NCBI GenBank assembly: GCA_009739215.1
Contig: VSJF01000007.1
Location: 1,612,001 to 1,676,000 of the forward strand
DNA length: 64,000 nucleotides
Direction: 5' to 3'
Source of the DNA: Floccularia luteovirens
Taxonomy: Eukaryota > Basidiomycota > Agaricomycetes > Agaricales > Squamanitaceae
Part shown: positions 10,844-22,053 of the stretch, piece by piece
How the letters are laid out: each line of letters starts with the position of its first letter
How positions within the stretch are numbered: position 1 is the first letter of the stretch
Position numbers and translations under genes: made by a program
Notes under the pieces: generated by a model
Databases searched by the model: none
Seen by the model: only the letters and a program-made list of their open reading frames with translations
What the model was told of the DNA's origin: nothing

Positions 10844-11741
10844 GATAAGTGTTGGAATAATTTAGTTGTCTAGCGCTCAAATACGCACCCAAGTTGATTT
10901 GACGGTAACAGCAGGACTGACACTGACACACGTATTTTTTTTGTCAGATCACGTGATCTAAGTGGGTGTGGGTTTTAAATTATTAATTATAACACTTTGA
11001 ACATACGTAGATGACATGAAAAGGCTTAAGCAAACGGTTGCAGGGTTCATTACTTTCATATCTTGTCGAGATGATGAGAATTTTTATGTGTCACGAAATT
11101 GTGCATTTGATTGACAATGGTTCATGATATTACAGGCTACAAGTATCTTTCTATGTACCTAACGTATACGTGAATCGTTGCATACCTAAGATGAAATACA
11201 ATCATTTTTATCCATGTTGTAGTCAACGTTTTAAACATCAACGACAACACTGGTGCCTTTTATGACAACTAGTTCCCACAGTCAGTTCCCAGCTGGGCGG
11301 CTTTTATTACATGAATCCGACTTGTGTCTTTAAATTCTTTCCTTGGTCTTCATATACGAAAAACAGCATTCTTACGTGTGATACGGAGCTTACTTACTGG
11401 GAGGTCCTCAAACGTCACGCAAAAGTGTTGGGTTTGGGATATATATGTTGCAATAGTACGAAGGGAAGTCAACCAGCGTCGAGCCCACATTGATATCGAG
11501 CTAAATATGTAATGTGATCCCTGAAGGCTGTAAGTTTCTAATAGAAATAGATAAATGGCCGGTCCCCAGTGAGTACATATTTCTCCAAGCAAGACTTGAT
11601 CGAGATCAATTGCTTTCCTTAATAATTGCATCTATTTTTTCTTCAAGATGAATAATCTTGGAGACCGCATGTTTAAATTATAAACTAAACTATGGACCTA
11701 GTTCTTGAACTTACCATTGAAACCACTACCCACTGATCAAT
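10844..11741. other. intergenic, divergent promoter region
   Basis: Lies between TSC13 (-) and the homogentisate dioxygenase pseudogene (+). Short frames at 11311-11631 have no domain. AT-rich, no gene supported. Confidence 0.4.
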
Positions 11742-14007
11742 ATGCCTCTCACCGCGTCTGGTGTATCCGCTGCAGGCTCATTCGCCACTCCAGTAACCGA
11801 GAAGGATCCATACCAATACCAAGTAGGATTTGGAAATGTCTTTTCGTCCGAAGCGATGTATTATACCATTCCATGCCCTGTGTTTATTACTTGCTAAAAT
11901 CTTGTTTCAGACCTGGCTCGCTGCCTCAAGGTCGGAACACACCAAGGCGGAATAAACTTGTATACAGAAGGTGTGAGTAGAGTATGACTGACTATCACGA
12001 TTATAGCGTGATAATGTATATGAAAGATCAACGGAGCACCATTTGTCACCCCGCGGGTGGAAAATATACACTCATGCGTATGCCGCACACCAACGCTCAG
12101 ACAAATATTGATAATTGTTGATTGCCAGTATGTTATACCGTATCAGGCCTTCGGTCGCACACAAAGGCTTCACCAAACTTCTGGACAACCCTGATGTAAT
12201 TAACGTCCTTTATCAGTGTTTTCACATGATAACAGAGGAATGTAGCTCGAGTCCTGCTTCTTCCCTCTCAATCCGAAGGTCCATGTCAGCCCATCACAGC
12301 TTTCCTGGAGGCCATTCGAGATCCCCGCCGATACCACGAAGGTTGACTTTATTGATGGAAGACGATCGCAGGAAACGGAGACCCAACCTTTAGGAGAGGG
12401 ACTTGCGATTGGAATGTATCTTGCTAACACGTCCATGGGCAACAAGGCTTTCTGCAATAACGATGGTGACATGTTGCTTGTTCCTCAACAAGGTCGATTG
12501 GATATTCAAACTGAGTTCGGAAAGTGAATCAAGTGCTTTTTTAGAGAGTTCTTGGTTTTCATATATATAACTCTTGATAGGATGATGGTACGACCCGGAG
12601 AAATAGCCGTCGTCCAGCGAGGAATCAAATGGAAAGTATGTATTTATTTTTACATTATACTAGTGTATTCGCTGAACAATAAACAAGGTGATATTTCCGG
12701 ATGGACCTTCCCGTGGATGTAAGTTTTCTTATCTCTCGTTCTTTGCACCGAAATACAGGACTGATCGTCCATCGAAAGACACCCAAGAGTTATACGGTTC
12801 TCACTGGCAACTACCTGACCTCGGACCCATCGGCTCACATGGTCTTGCAAATGCTCGAGACTTCGAGCACCCTGTTGCATCCTTCGATATCGACCAATCC
12901 GAGTGGCATGGTAAGTAATCTACTATTTCATGCTAGTGGAATGCTAAGGCCGTTTTAGTCGTTTACAAGTAATCATATTTAAATCACTCCCACCTATGCA
13001 TGTTGAAATCATATCGTAGGATTGCCGGAGAGCTCCATCTTTGCGTACAGGAACATACTCCATTCGATGTGATTGCTTGGCATGGAAAGTATGTATCGTG
13101 ATATATATTTAGTATATCACGTAGCTCACTTCTTTTCTTGCGTGCAGCTACGTCCCATTTAAATATGACTTGGAGAAGTTTACGTACGTAGGAAGTGTCA
13201 AGCAAGACCACATTGACCCATCTTCTTGCTGTGTCTTTACTTCAAAGTCATGAACACCCGGTATTCCATTATCGGAATTTTTAATTGCTGGTGAGAGGTG
13301 GGATGTTTCAGAAAACACATTCAGGCCACCTGTAAGTAGATTACAATTTTGAAATTATCCAGTATCTCAATATGTTTTTTTGCAGTATTATCACCGTAAT
13401 ACTTGTACTGAGTTCCTGGATCATATCTACGGTTCATATGGAAGTCGAAGTCAAAGATCCGAACCAGGTAATGGAGGTTTAAATCAAGTTGTTTTTCTCA
13501 TTTTTTTTTGACGCCTGTCGTAGGAGGTGCAAGTCATGAAACTGGATTTTGCCCACACGGAGGTGAAAAACATAGTCTTAAACAAGAAAATGGAAACCTG
13601 GACTCAATAAAAATTTACTAGTACCGTATAAAATTTTTCAAAATGGCGACGGAAAGCGAACCACCCGCCATGAAAATTTTTGTTGGATCATTAAGTGAGG
13701 TTCACATCTGATATCGTTGTCGGGTTCTTGAACTGATTCTGAATTCAGTGTTCATGTTTGAAACGAGTGTGACTTTAACAATTACCGACTACGCCTTCAA
13801 ACGATCCGGAAACATGCGTGGTGCGTGTACATAAATATTTGTATCAAACAAAAAATAATCTCAAGATCTTCGACAGAACCCGATCCCAAGATGTGGGACG
13901 GATTCAAGGGTCATTTCATGGACTACCTTGATGAAGTCAATGAAGATCTCAAGGCTGCAGGCCGTGAGGGCCTAGGTCATGAATTGCAAGACTACAAGGG
14001 AAATTAG
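11742..14007 (+). pseudogene. hmgA: homogentisate 1,2-dioxygenase pseudogene
   Basis: Homology to homogentisate 1,2-dioxygenase (iron enzyme that opens the ring of homogentisate in Tyr/Phe breakdown) runs from the N-terminus (DPYQYQVGFGNVFSSEA) to the C-terminus (DPKMWDGFKGHF). Readable blocks include [85 protein letters not shown], the iron-ligand block YYHRNTCTEF and ETGFCPHGG. The frame is broken repeatedly: a shift near 11950-11960 before NLYTEG, a phase-incompatible splice near 12070-12130, a compensated pair of shifts near 12365-12400 (KTIAGNGDPT is readable only in the +1 frame), a damaged junction near 12715-12790, an in-frame TGA at 13251-13253 between FTSKS and TPGIPL, and a shift near 13625-13640. 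Exon-intron signals remain, so decay is fairly recent and the copy is not retroposed. Confidence 0.88.
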
Positions 14008-14256
14008 ATTCAAGAACTTCTTGGAGGAGCCAATCATAGGTAAAGATGATGTATAGTGTTGAATTGTAGTGCTAGCGGTATGCCAAATGTACAGATGAAT
14101 ACAAAATTATAGGGGTTGGAATGTGAGGCATTGAGGAATCTAAGAGCCGTTGAAACTAACTTGGGAACATTTCTTTTTAATTTGTACCACTGGCATGTGT
14201 CCATCATTGCATGTGGGATAAATGGCGTAAAAATAAAACGTTTGTTCTTTTTATAT

Positions 14257-15267
14257 TTAAGCTTCAACACCATCCCTGTGCACCCAACCTAATAACTTCT
14301 CGGCTTTGTCACAGTTAAAGAAACCCTTCCTACCAGCCAAAGCTCCAGGAGTTTTGATAGGTACTGCTGGCCAATGCTTCTCTTTCAAAACTTAAACTTT
14401 CCTCTTCCATAATCGTAATAGGCGCGACAATATAGAATGCCTCATGTCCCGTCCATTTCCCGTCTTCTTTAGTTATGGCCAGCAGAAATGCATCTGCAAC
14501 AGAATCCTCCTGAACATAACCCCATAACGCATCTCTTGCCCATTTGGCATCGACTCCTGTAGCTTCTGAAATGCCAGGGATCGACCAGTGCAGTCGAAGA
14601 CTTGCAATACGCGTAGAGGGATGTCGTCGAACGATAGTATCTGCTTGAAGTTCGCATATACTGTGATGTCAATTTATAAAAACGAAGAATCTCAGACGAG
14701 AGGAAACTTATGTACACTTTCGAAAGTCCATAAGGTTCGTCTGGGAGACATGGGTGCATCTCGTCGATTGGGAAATACTCGAAAGTAGGTTCAACACTAT
14801 ATACTAGTGGGATGACATTGACAGAAGACGCTTGAGCAATCCGGGTGATACCCAACTGGAGATGTGTTAGTTTATTCTCGTCTGTCGTCATGTTCAGTTA
14901 GACATCTTACCTCTGCACATACACGGAGTACATTCCAGGAGATGACGACATTACTGTCCAAGGGTCACTTCCAGCTGCAGAACGTGTAGTTAAACAACTA
15001 TCACCTGTTGTGGGTTTCGACCTCAAACTTTTCAGGATTTCGCATCCCTACCAGGTGAATAACAGCTTCGCAACCACGAAAAGCCTCAAGCAGAGCAGTG
15101 TGATCTCTGGCATCAGCAGACACAAACGTAAATTGGTGGGCTTGGCTTGCTTCTACCTGTGGTGCTGGTGCTTGATCTATCCCGATGATAGTATGTCCCC
15201 GCTTCAAGGCAAGGCTTAAGACACGTTTGCCTACACTTCCGCTACATCCCGTTATTGCAATTCGCAT
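14257..15267 (-). CDS. extended SDR (NAD-dependent epimerase/dehydratase family), one-base frameshift
   Basis: Four exons: 15005-15267, 14911-14953, 14716-14855, 14257-14660. The Rossmann start is MRIAITGCSGSVGKRV, followed by GCEAVIHLVGMRNP, ITRIAQASSVNVIP, FEYFPIDEMHPCLPDEPYG and the catalytic YGLSK (Y-x-x-x-K). The C-terminal part is AFYIVAPITIMEEES and, in another frame, LKEKHWPAVPIKTPG through CDKAEKLLGWVHRDG. Exon lengths sum to 850, one more than a multiple of three, matching an extra T in a T4 run (plus-strand AAAA at 14387-14390). Read literally, the protein stops at 14330-14332, having lost the conserved last ~45 residues. This is either a genuine frameshift or an assembly error at a homopolymer. 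The substrate (nucleotide sugar or other) cannot be told. Confidence 0.75.
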
Positions 15268-15404
15268 CGTGGATGAAAAAGAAAGATCTGTGTCATGTGG
15301 GAGAAAAGTTGTGGCTAATGATTGTCATTGCTTTGTAGATTCGCACAATGGCTGAAATTTTTGGCCACATGGTTATATAAGAACTACTTTGTGCGGCTTT
15401 TTCA

Positions 15405-16045
15405 CAATTGAAGAAACTACTCCTCCCAGCAAAACCACCTATAGTTTTGACTGGCACTGTCTGTCAATGCTTTTGCCTCGGACTTTCGTGGCAGATCCAA
15501 TAAAGAACTTCTCTGTCATTTCTGGCTAAATCACACTACCTGAATCGTTCAAAGCAAGCAAAAATGCGTCATCAGCGGAGTCGTCTTGAACATAAGCCCA
15601 CAAGCCATTTTTTGTCAAGTTTTCGGGCACTCCCACGGCTACTCCAATGTTGGGAACCGACCAACATAATCGGAGGCTTGCGATTCACATGGATGGGTAT
15701 CGTCGAATAATAGTGTCAGTTTGTAGCTCGTATATGCTGGAAAATGCTGGAAAAGCTCTGTCAGAACTTGTATGTATGTAAGGGCCATTATATTTGGAGA
15801 AATTTCATAGTTCATCTGGTAGACACGGATGCATCTCATCGATTGGGAAATATTCAAACTTTGGTCCCACGCTGGATACTAGGGGGATGACATTGACTAA
15901 GGATGCTTGTGCAACTCTGTTGATTTCTGGCTGGAGGTGGTTTGATATAACGAGGTATAGAAGTATACCTACCTCTACGCAGGCGCGAGGGACATTTCGA
16001 GACGGGTGCCAGTGACCACATCGCTGGTAGTCTCCCACCAGATAT
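15405..16045 (-). pseudogene. decayed tandem copy of the neighbouring SDR
   Basis: Read on the minus strand this region repeats the middle and end of the SDR at 14257-15267: PSRNVPRACVE against ISWNVLRVCAE, INRVAQASLVNVIPLV against ITRIAQASSVNVIPLV, and the shared FEYFPIDEMHPCLPDE followed by a stop. Further 3' lie remnants matching IASLRLHWSIPG and GYVQEDSVADAFLLA, interrupted by stops and shifts. The Rossmann N-terminus is missing. This is a partial tandem duplicate with no coding capacity left. Confidence 0.75.
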
Positions 16046-16650
16046 AGACATTGGGAGTCAATCAACCAATCGTGAGGAAGGCGTACAGCGGAGATTATAA
16101 CACACGGAGGAAAGACCCCGGAGAGGTATGCAGACAACCCCAGGCCTCCAGATTCGTGCTGACTAATTGGTCGGTGATGATAGTGTTTGGATATGAAGCT
16201 CATGGCAAACAGGTATCGATTTTTGGCGCAAGTCGGAGATGCTCAGAGTGCACTTCAAGTTTATCACGGCGGCAGTAACTCCAATTCAGACCTTATTATG
16301 ATCAATATTAAGGAGTTGTTGTGTCTCAAATGATGCGTTGCCATACGCGTCCACACAACGTTCAATAAATTGTCAGATTGTCAGTCCCGCTACTATGCTA
16401 TTCATCATGTGGAAGAGATTGTATACCATCTCCGTGGATCTGGAGGCAATTTACTTCTCTTCTCACCCAAAATTATTATAGGAGGGCTTATGTGGGTGTA
16501 AATCTCAAAGTGTCAATTGGTGAATCTGATTTTGGGGCACAGGGAGACGATGCCAATTTCATTCCAGGCTGGTTCAACGATGTCCACTGACAATTTGAGA
16601 GGCTGATATCATGTCAGCATTACAAACTAGAATCAACAAATCCCCGCCCG
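16046..16650. other. intergenic, no supported gene
   Basis: Only short frames with no domain. It may include the lost 5' part of the decayed SDR copy, but I could not recognise it. Confidence 0.35.
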
Positions 16651-16656
16651 GAGGAC

Positions 16657-16663
16657 TATAAAA
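16657..16663 (+). promoter_or_regulatory. TATA box
   Basis: TATAAAA 95 nt upstream of the ATG at 16752, preceded by a GC-box-like CCCCGCCCGG at about 16642-16651. This is consistent with a strong core promoter for the downstream gene. Confidence 0.55.
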
Positions 16664-16751
16664 TGTAAAGTTTAGAACGTTATTCTTTAATTTTATCCTT
16701 AGCTCCATACCACAACATTCACTTCTCTCAAACTCACATCGCTCAATCACA

Positions 16752-17666
16752 ATGGTTGCCATTACTCCCAGAGTTGTCACCAGGCTCATCCAACCATTGT
16801 CACGTATATATCGGGACACCACCAACCTCACCGTAAACAGGTGCTTCGACACCTTGAAGCCCGCCATGGACAACTATGTCGTTCCCGCCGTTGAGCAACT
16901 CTCCAATGTTCCCGTCAGAGTTCACAACGCCATGGCAGACAGTGACCATAGGCTCGCCAAGTTGTACAAGCAAGGTTACACGACCGCCTCCACTGTTCTC
17001 ATCAAGAGCGATAAGGACCCAGTCGCGCAAGCAGTGAATGCACTAGGCGATTTAGTCGGGGGCTTACCCTATAGTCTCTCATCCCATCTCCACAATTCCA
17101 AAGCATTTGCGACGGAATACTGTAACTCCCACGTAAAGCCTACCGTCGGCAAGGTCTTTCTCTTCACAGCTGAGCGTGTTCGTCTTTCCTGTACTCTCTG
17201 AGGCCTTTGGGCTCGCCAAGCCCTACATTCGATCAATGGTGCCCACGAGCTTCTATGACCTCTTCGAAGCATATTCCATGAAACATGACCCGCCCATTAT
17301 AGATATCGCCCCCGCCGAGGGTGGAAATGTTGAGGTATGCCAGCTTTACCTTTCTTTTGTATCTCTCTAAAGAGCGACTAGGCCGATACATCAAATGATA
17401 TCACGCTTATCGACTTGGATCAAAAGGTCTCTTCATTGTCCGAGCCAGAAGGTACGCTTTTTTGACCTCTTGTAAAGGACCAATCCTCATAGTGTGATAT
17501 AGGCATCAAGAAACATGAAGCTCCTAAACTTGAACTGGATGGCTGTTTCTTTACTGGCGACGATTACTCGATGCTATCCCTCCTCACTTCCCCTGTCAGA
17601 CGTCGTCCTCGAGTCACCCGCCTGTCTTCGTCGTCGCAGCGTCGAAGAGATGCGCTTGACATCTGA
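16752..17666 (+). CDS. hypothetical protein, possibly lipid-droplet-associated
   Basis: Four exons: 16752-17153, 17203-17334, 17382-17451, 17503-17666 (768 nt, 255 aa). The N-terminal 135 residues are mostly amphipathic helix-forming repeats (VVTRLIQPLSRIYRDTT, VHNAMADSDHRLAKLYKQGY). Then comes KPYIRSMVPTSFYDLFEAY, an acidic linker (DTSNDITLIDLDQK) and a basic Ser/Arg-rich tail (RRRPRVTRLSSSSQRRRD). The helical repeat pattern and the TATA/GC-box promoter recall fungal perilipin-like lipid-droplet coat proteins, but this is weak resemblance. No catalytic motif and no signal peptide. Confidence 0.65.
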
Positions 17667-17745
17667 TTCCCATAATTGGCCTTGATATGCTTCGTTCTAA
17701 CATCGCGGTTGCTGGTTATTGACGTAAGGTTCGTATCAAAGAGGG

Positions 17746-18123
17746 TTACACGACGAATCGTTTCTTTGGTCTATCAAGAAAATTAGATATAAAAATCCCT
17801 GGTTTGGCAAACTCGCTCGGAACGTAATTCAGAAAATTGACAGTAAGAAACTTGGCGGTCACGATGGGCGATTGATCTACTATCACCACCAACTCTGTGA
17901 TACCTTCAACCGAGTGCTTTTCGACTGCACCGGTTGTTGTCATCACTGTAGTGGGTAGGATTGTGACTCCGCCTTGTCTCCTGTTTCTTTGTCCTTTGCC
18001 TGTCTTTCTTCTTGTAGCGCCCGCCAATCCTAGAATGGTCCAAAGCCGCTTTTCCTTGGCCACTTTCATTGCATACACGCCTTCTCGTTGATTACCCAGT
18101 ATAACGATGGTTGAACTTGACAT
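17746..18123 (-). CDS. hypothetical small protein (125 aa)
   Basis: A single open frame with an ATG start (MSSSTIVILGNQREG), a basic stretch (RRKTGKGQRNRRQGG) and a hydrophobic/mixed C-terminus. It is convergent with the gene ending at 17666. No recognised domain and no paralog in the window, so it could be a chance frame. Confidence 0.3.
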   Translation of the reverse strand: MSSSTIVILGNQREGVYAMKVAKEKRLWTILGLAGATRRKTGKGQRNRRQGGVTILPTTVMTTTGAVEKHSVEGITELVVIVDQSPIVTAKFLTVNFLNYVPSEFAKPGIFISNFLDRPKKRFVV

Positions 18124-18465
18124 ACAACAGCCGACCCGCCTTCTCTTTGCAGCATTTACCGATCATCATTTTTTCCTGTTTCATTCATCCATGGTCTGCC
18201 CATATCATTCCGATTTTCTGGATTTTCGAACAACGCAGCCTTTCTGTCTGTACACTCCTGCCTACTTCCTATAAAATGTACATTCTATAACATCCTATAG
18301 TGGCCAGACTCGGACTCCTCGTATTATTATCATTATTTAAATTTGTAACACATTGTGCATGTAGATCGCAGAATCAACAAGAAATTCAAATAATCAACTC
18401 AGTTCCTCAGCCTATGAGATAACCCATTTGGATTTGTCAAGAAATGTATCTCATGTTGTTCAAGT

Positions 18466-19851
18466 TTAAGAGATGGTCGACGATGTATACTCGCCATCAA
18501 GGTACGAGAGAAGCTGTAACACCCTGTAAACGGGACGTACATGATCTGGCATAAACGTGCTGCCAACAAGTCCTCTTGTGCACCATGATTCTGCCACAAG
18601 GTTTCCCCAAGAAATAATCCAAATAAATGACCATACGTAGCCCAAAGGTCCACACACTCGAGTCCCAGTTAGTTTCCCCCAGGTATATTCAAGGGAGCTC
18701 CCAATTCCCATGATAATAAAAAACCCTCCGTAGGGAATTGCTGCTCCTCCTTTACCCATTCTCCAAAGCCCGACAACATGCATGACTCCTGATACAAAGA
18801 ATGCGCCTAAAAGACCACCAGGTCTTCCCAAAAACGACGGCATCGGCTTTGCACCAATGGAAAGAAAGTTATCTCGGAATAGCTGATGCCAACGTCTTGA
18901 CCAGAACTCAGTCACTGAGGTGGCTTTCCATGGCGCATCAAATAGTGGAGGCCATTGTAAGGGTGATTGCCAGAAAACAAGAACCCCGATGATTGTGAAT
19001 AGGTCATAGAGAGTTTCAAGGGAATACCAGATTGTCATGCCGCATAGAAGGGTGATAAAGCTAGAGCGCGTATACCGATGAAGGGGGGGTAAGCTATCAT
19101 CGAAAATGGAACCCCCAAGTGGCGTAGCAATTGTATCAGGTCCGAAAGTTTGTACTGAATAATGAAGTGTGTCGAAAATCGTGATGTTAATTATGAAAGA
19201 CAAAATTGTTGCCAGAGTAAAGAGGAGTCGGGATGAAGTTGGACGTGTTTCTTTTGGGATGTAGACTCCCTGTGACCATTTCCAACCTATTCCCCTGAGG
19301 TTGAAGCCCAGATCAATAGAGTTGATTAAAGTTTTCATGATATCCATAAATTTGTCAGAAGGACCAGCACTTCCATTTGGTACCCCCCTCGATTGTAGGG
19401 GTCGGAGGGGTTCAGTCCGAAATGTCCATACAACCACCCTAAACGCGAATGTGATCATCATAATCTTCAGGGCTATTTAGACCAATGAAGTGGGATATTT
19501 TAAGATTAACGACATACCATCCAGCCCTGGTGTATGTACAAGTACCGATCATCATTTAGGCCAGATACAAAGTCCACATGTGTAGACGCGCGCGCAATAG
19601 CCCACAACGAGATAGGGAGCAAGGAAAGTCGAATGAAGAACGTCTTGGGAACTTGAACAAGGAAAGCTGTGGCGAAGTATAGGAAAAAAGCTGGCGCGCC
19701 ATCCCGTAAAAAAGATTCTAGCGTAACTGGAGAGTCGGTCTTTGGTTGCGGGAGAAGATCCAAGAGCCTGTAAGTATACAATTGGAGATCCTAAGTATTG
19801 TTTGTATTCTTTAGTTTGTCCTGCTTACCGAGTCGAGATTTGCGACGCCAT
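18466..19851 (-). CDS. wax synthase-like MBOAT acyltransferase
   Basis: Three exons: 19829-19851, 19518-19767, 18466-19464 (1272 nt, 423 aa). The frame runs from MASQISTR through several membrane segments. It has family landmarks: LRGIGWKWSQGV, the TEFWSRRWHQLFRD motif, FFVSGVMHVVGLW with the conserved His in a membrane helix, and GSSLEYTWGKLTGTRVCGP. This matches the fungal wax-synthase branch of the MBOAT superfamily (MBOAT_2 type), which moves acyl groups onto alcohols and often sits in terpenoid clusters. No terpene cyclase is nearby, so the substrate is unknown. The gene appears intact. The stop of a micro-ORF lies only 8 nt upstream of its ATG. Confidence 0.82.
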
Positions 19852-19859
19852 GATATTTC

Positions 19860-20114
19860 TCAAGTGGCAGCTAACTCCCGTCTTGCTTCAGCTTTGTAGA
19901 CCGCTCCGAGTCAGAACTAGCACACGTTGATTGAAGGTGGTCCGATGTCAATATACGCACCTTTTTCTTTGTACGCAATTGTACCAGGGCCATCATATTT
20001 AAGTTGAAACGCTGACCATCTGCCATCAGAGCCCAAACACTGTTCAACCTCCCAGTTGCCACTTGGCACTACTGTAGTACGGGTTTCGCGCTTCCATTCT
20101 GACAATGTTTCCAT
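19860..20114 (-). CDS. putative two-exon micro-protein (~60 aa) abutting the wax synthase
   Basis: ATG at 20114 opens METLSEWKRETRTTVVPSG and continues NWEVEQCLGSDGRWSAFQLK to an intron donor (GTGCGT). After the acceptor it resumes with AEARRELAAT and a TGA at 19860-19862. The composition is protein-like and the splice signals are clear. It ends 8 nt before the ATG of the wax synthase in the same orientation. It could be a separate micro-protein, a conserved upstream ORF of the wax synthase transcript, or a chance frame. Family not recognised. Confidence 0.4.
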
Positions 20115-20609
20115 TCAACGCCTTTGATTTATGGAATACAAGACATTTAGCACCAACCCAAAATGATCCCGTGGTAGGTGGTGTTATTACAAGAATCAAA
20201 TTGCTTATAAAGACTTGTATAAGATGGAGAACTGATTGTTAAATCGCGTGAGAGAAGATAACAAATGTTATAACATGACGCTCTATTTCTGCTTTACATC
20301 GCAGATTTGGAGATGATGACTGGTTTCACGCATCTTGAATTTATCTTATGTCGTTTAATCAGTTTCGTGATCCAAACGCGAGTATGTAATGATATCGGGT
20401 TACAAGGGGCCTCATCCCACAAATGCCTCATACTAATGACTGCTTTCTAAGTTCTAAAAATTCTCTCAATCATTGCGCGCAAAAATCTCATAACCACGTT
20501 AATGTTTAGGCTGGCAGTAGTTGTCACGTTCAAATGTAACATACATGTGATGATGTGACATTCAATTAAATTGTCACTTCCTTTGGTTTTCTTATCACTG
20601 CCAAATGCA
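20115..20609. other. divergent promoter region
   Basis: Between the minus-strand micro-ORF/wax synthase and plus-strand POP5. No gene supported. Confidence 0.5.
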
Positions 20610-21372
20610 ATGGTCCGCTTCAAGGTGAGTACGAATGTACAACTTCTAACGCCAAAAAATAACAACCCACAAACATCCAAAGTTTTTGTTCTTTTGGAAT
20701 AGAACCGTTGGCTGCTAGTCGAGTTCATCCCGATACCTGGATCTACACCGGTGTCCTTAGAGCATACTGCTCCTACAACCAACGTAAACACCAATACGAA
20801 TTTAGATGGGAAAACCGTTTGGGCTGCTTTACGACAGAGCGTGTTGACTAATTTTGGGGATACCGGGTGGGGTGCTGTTGGGCTTTCTCTCACTGGTATG
20901 TTTCAGCATTCATTTTTACAATTTATGATTATGACAATTGCACAACAAGTCAAATATTGTTCTCCTGTCACCAACATGTGTATAATACGTGTTTCAAGAG
21001 AGCACCATAATATTGCATGGGGGGCTCTTACTTTGTTAACTTCGATCGATGGAGTTAGGTATATACCTAATGTTGTACATCTCTCTGGTGCATCTTTTCT
21101 ACAATTCGGGTGGAGGGATTTTTCGCTAACCCAGACATAACATTGATATAGGCACAATTAAGCATGCACAACTCGCTGCTATTACTCATAATAGACAGGT
21201 GATAGCCCGCTACAGAACGCTGGCAAAGACCCCTGGTATGTTTTAATTTTTCTTTCTTTGAAGTTGATGAAATCGATCACATATTTCTGTTCGTTACATA
21301 GCTGCATATCTGGATTCATATGAGAGTTATTTGGAGTCAAGCACGAAGGAGATTGGAGCATTGCAAGATTGA
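20610..21372 (+). CDS. POP5: RNase P/MRP subunit Pop5
   Basis: Five exons: 20610-20624, 20703-20895, 20950-21087, 21152-21235, 21302-21372 (501 nt, 166 aa). Pop5 is a protein subunit of nuclear RNase P and RNase MRP, acting in 5' tRNA maturation and rRNA processing. The first exon encodes only MVRFK; the next begins NRWLLVEFIPIPG. Core family motifs follow: NFGDTGWGAVGLSLT, MCIIRVSREHH, AWGALTLLTSIDGVRYIPN, VVHLSGTIKHAQLAAI and RYRTLAK. The tail is acidic. Length is normal. A long read-through frame over the third intron is a shadow. Confidence 0.9.
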
Positions 21373-22053
21373 TATTGCGTTTAAAAACCTTTTTGAGATG
21401 TTTCATGAGAACAGGATTGTTACAATATTCTCGTTCCTTACGTACATTCTGCACACGTGGACGTGCCGACTGTGGTCCCTCAGTTGGGGATATACTTATG
21501 AGAGAAAGTATCTCCGTGTTGCCCTACTTAGAAGCCGGGCCCAGGTTCAGGAAGAAGGCGCCCAAAATCCATCTTACCAGTATACTGTGCACTGGACTTG
21601 ATATGATTACACTTTTATGCACGCGGTTATCACGATCACGTAGCTATCCGGTTATAATAATAAGTTCCTGATCCCCACGAAAAGTTTTATAAAGACTTTT
21701 TTCAAGTCCCTACGTACCATCATTCATGAACACATAAAGGCTTGGCTATGGAAGATATCGGAGAATAGATCAACACATCGAGGGATCCAAGCTTCCCTTT
21801 CTTTTGAATATAAAACAAGGTGAGTAACTAAAGTCCGTTCTACACCCGGTCTTGAGATGAGATTAGAGGTGATAGTAATAAGTTTGGGGGTGTACAGTCA
21901 TGAACCCGGTGGCTGAAATGCTCTTTTGATATAGATAAAATACGTAACATAAAGACTCAGGTGGCAATAAAGAAAAGACGGATCACCTTCACCTGCACAA
22001 AAAACATAATTTCCCTAGTTGATATCCAACGACCAACTCGCTCGAATCGTAGG
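21373..22053. other. intergenic, no supported gene
   Basis: Spacer between POP5 and the alpha-oxoamine synthase gene, same orientation. Short frames only. Confidence 0.45.

Noticed and set aside
18801..18992. Plus-strand frame inside the wax synthase gene
   Set aside because: Antisense shadow of a well-supported conserved exon.
20751..21140. Single-exon reading of the POP5 region
   Set aside because: It reads through an intron; splicing at 20895/20950 restores the conserved Pop5 sequence and a total of 501 nt.
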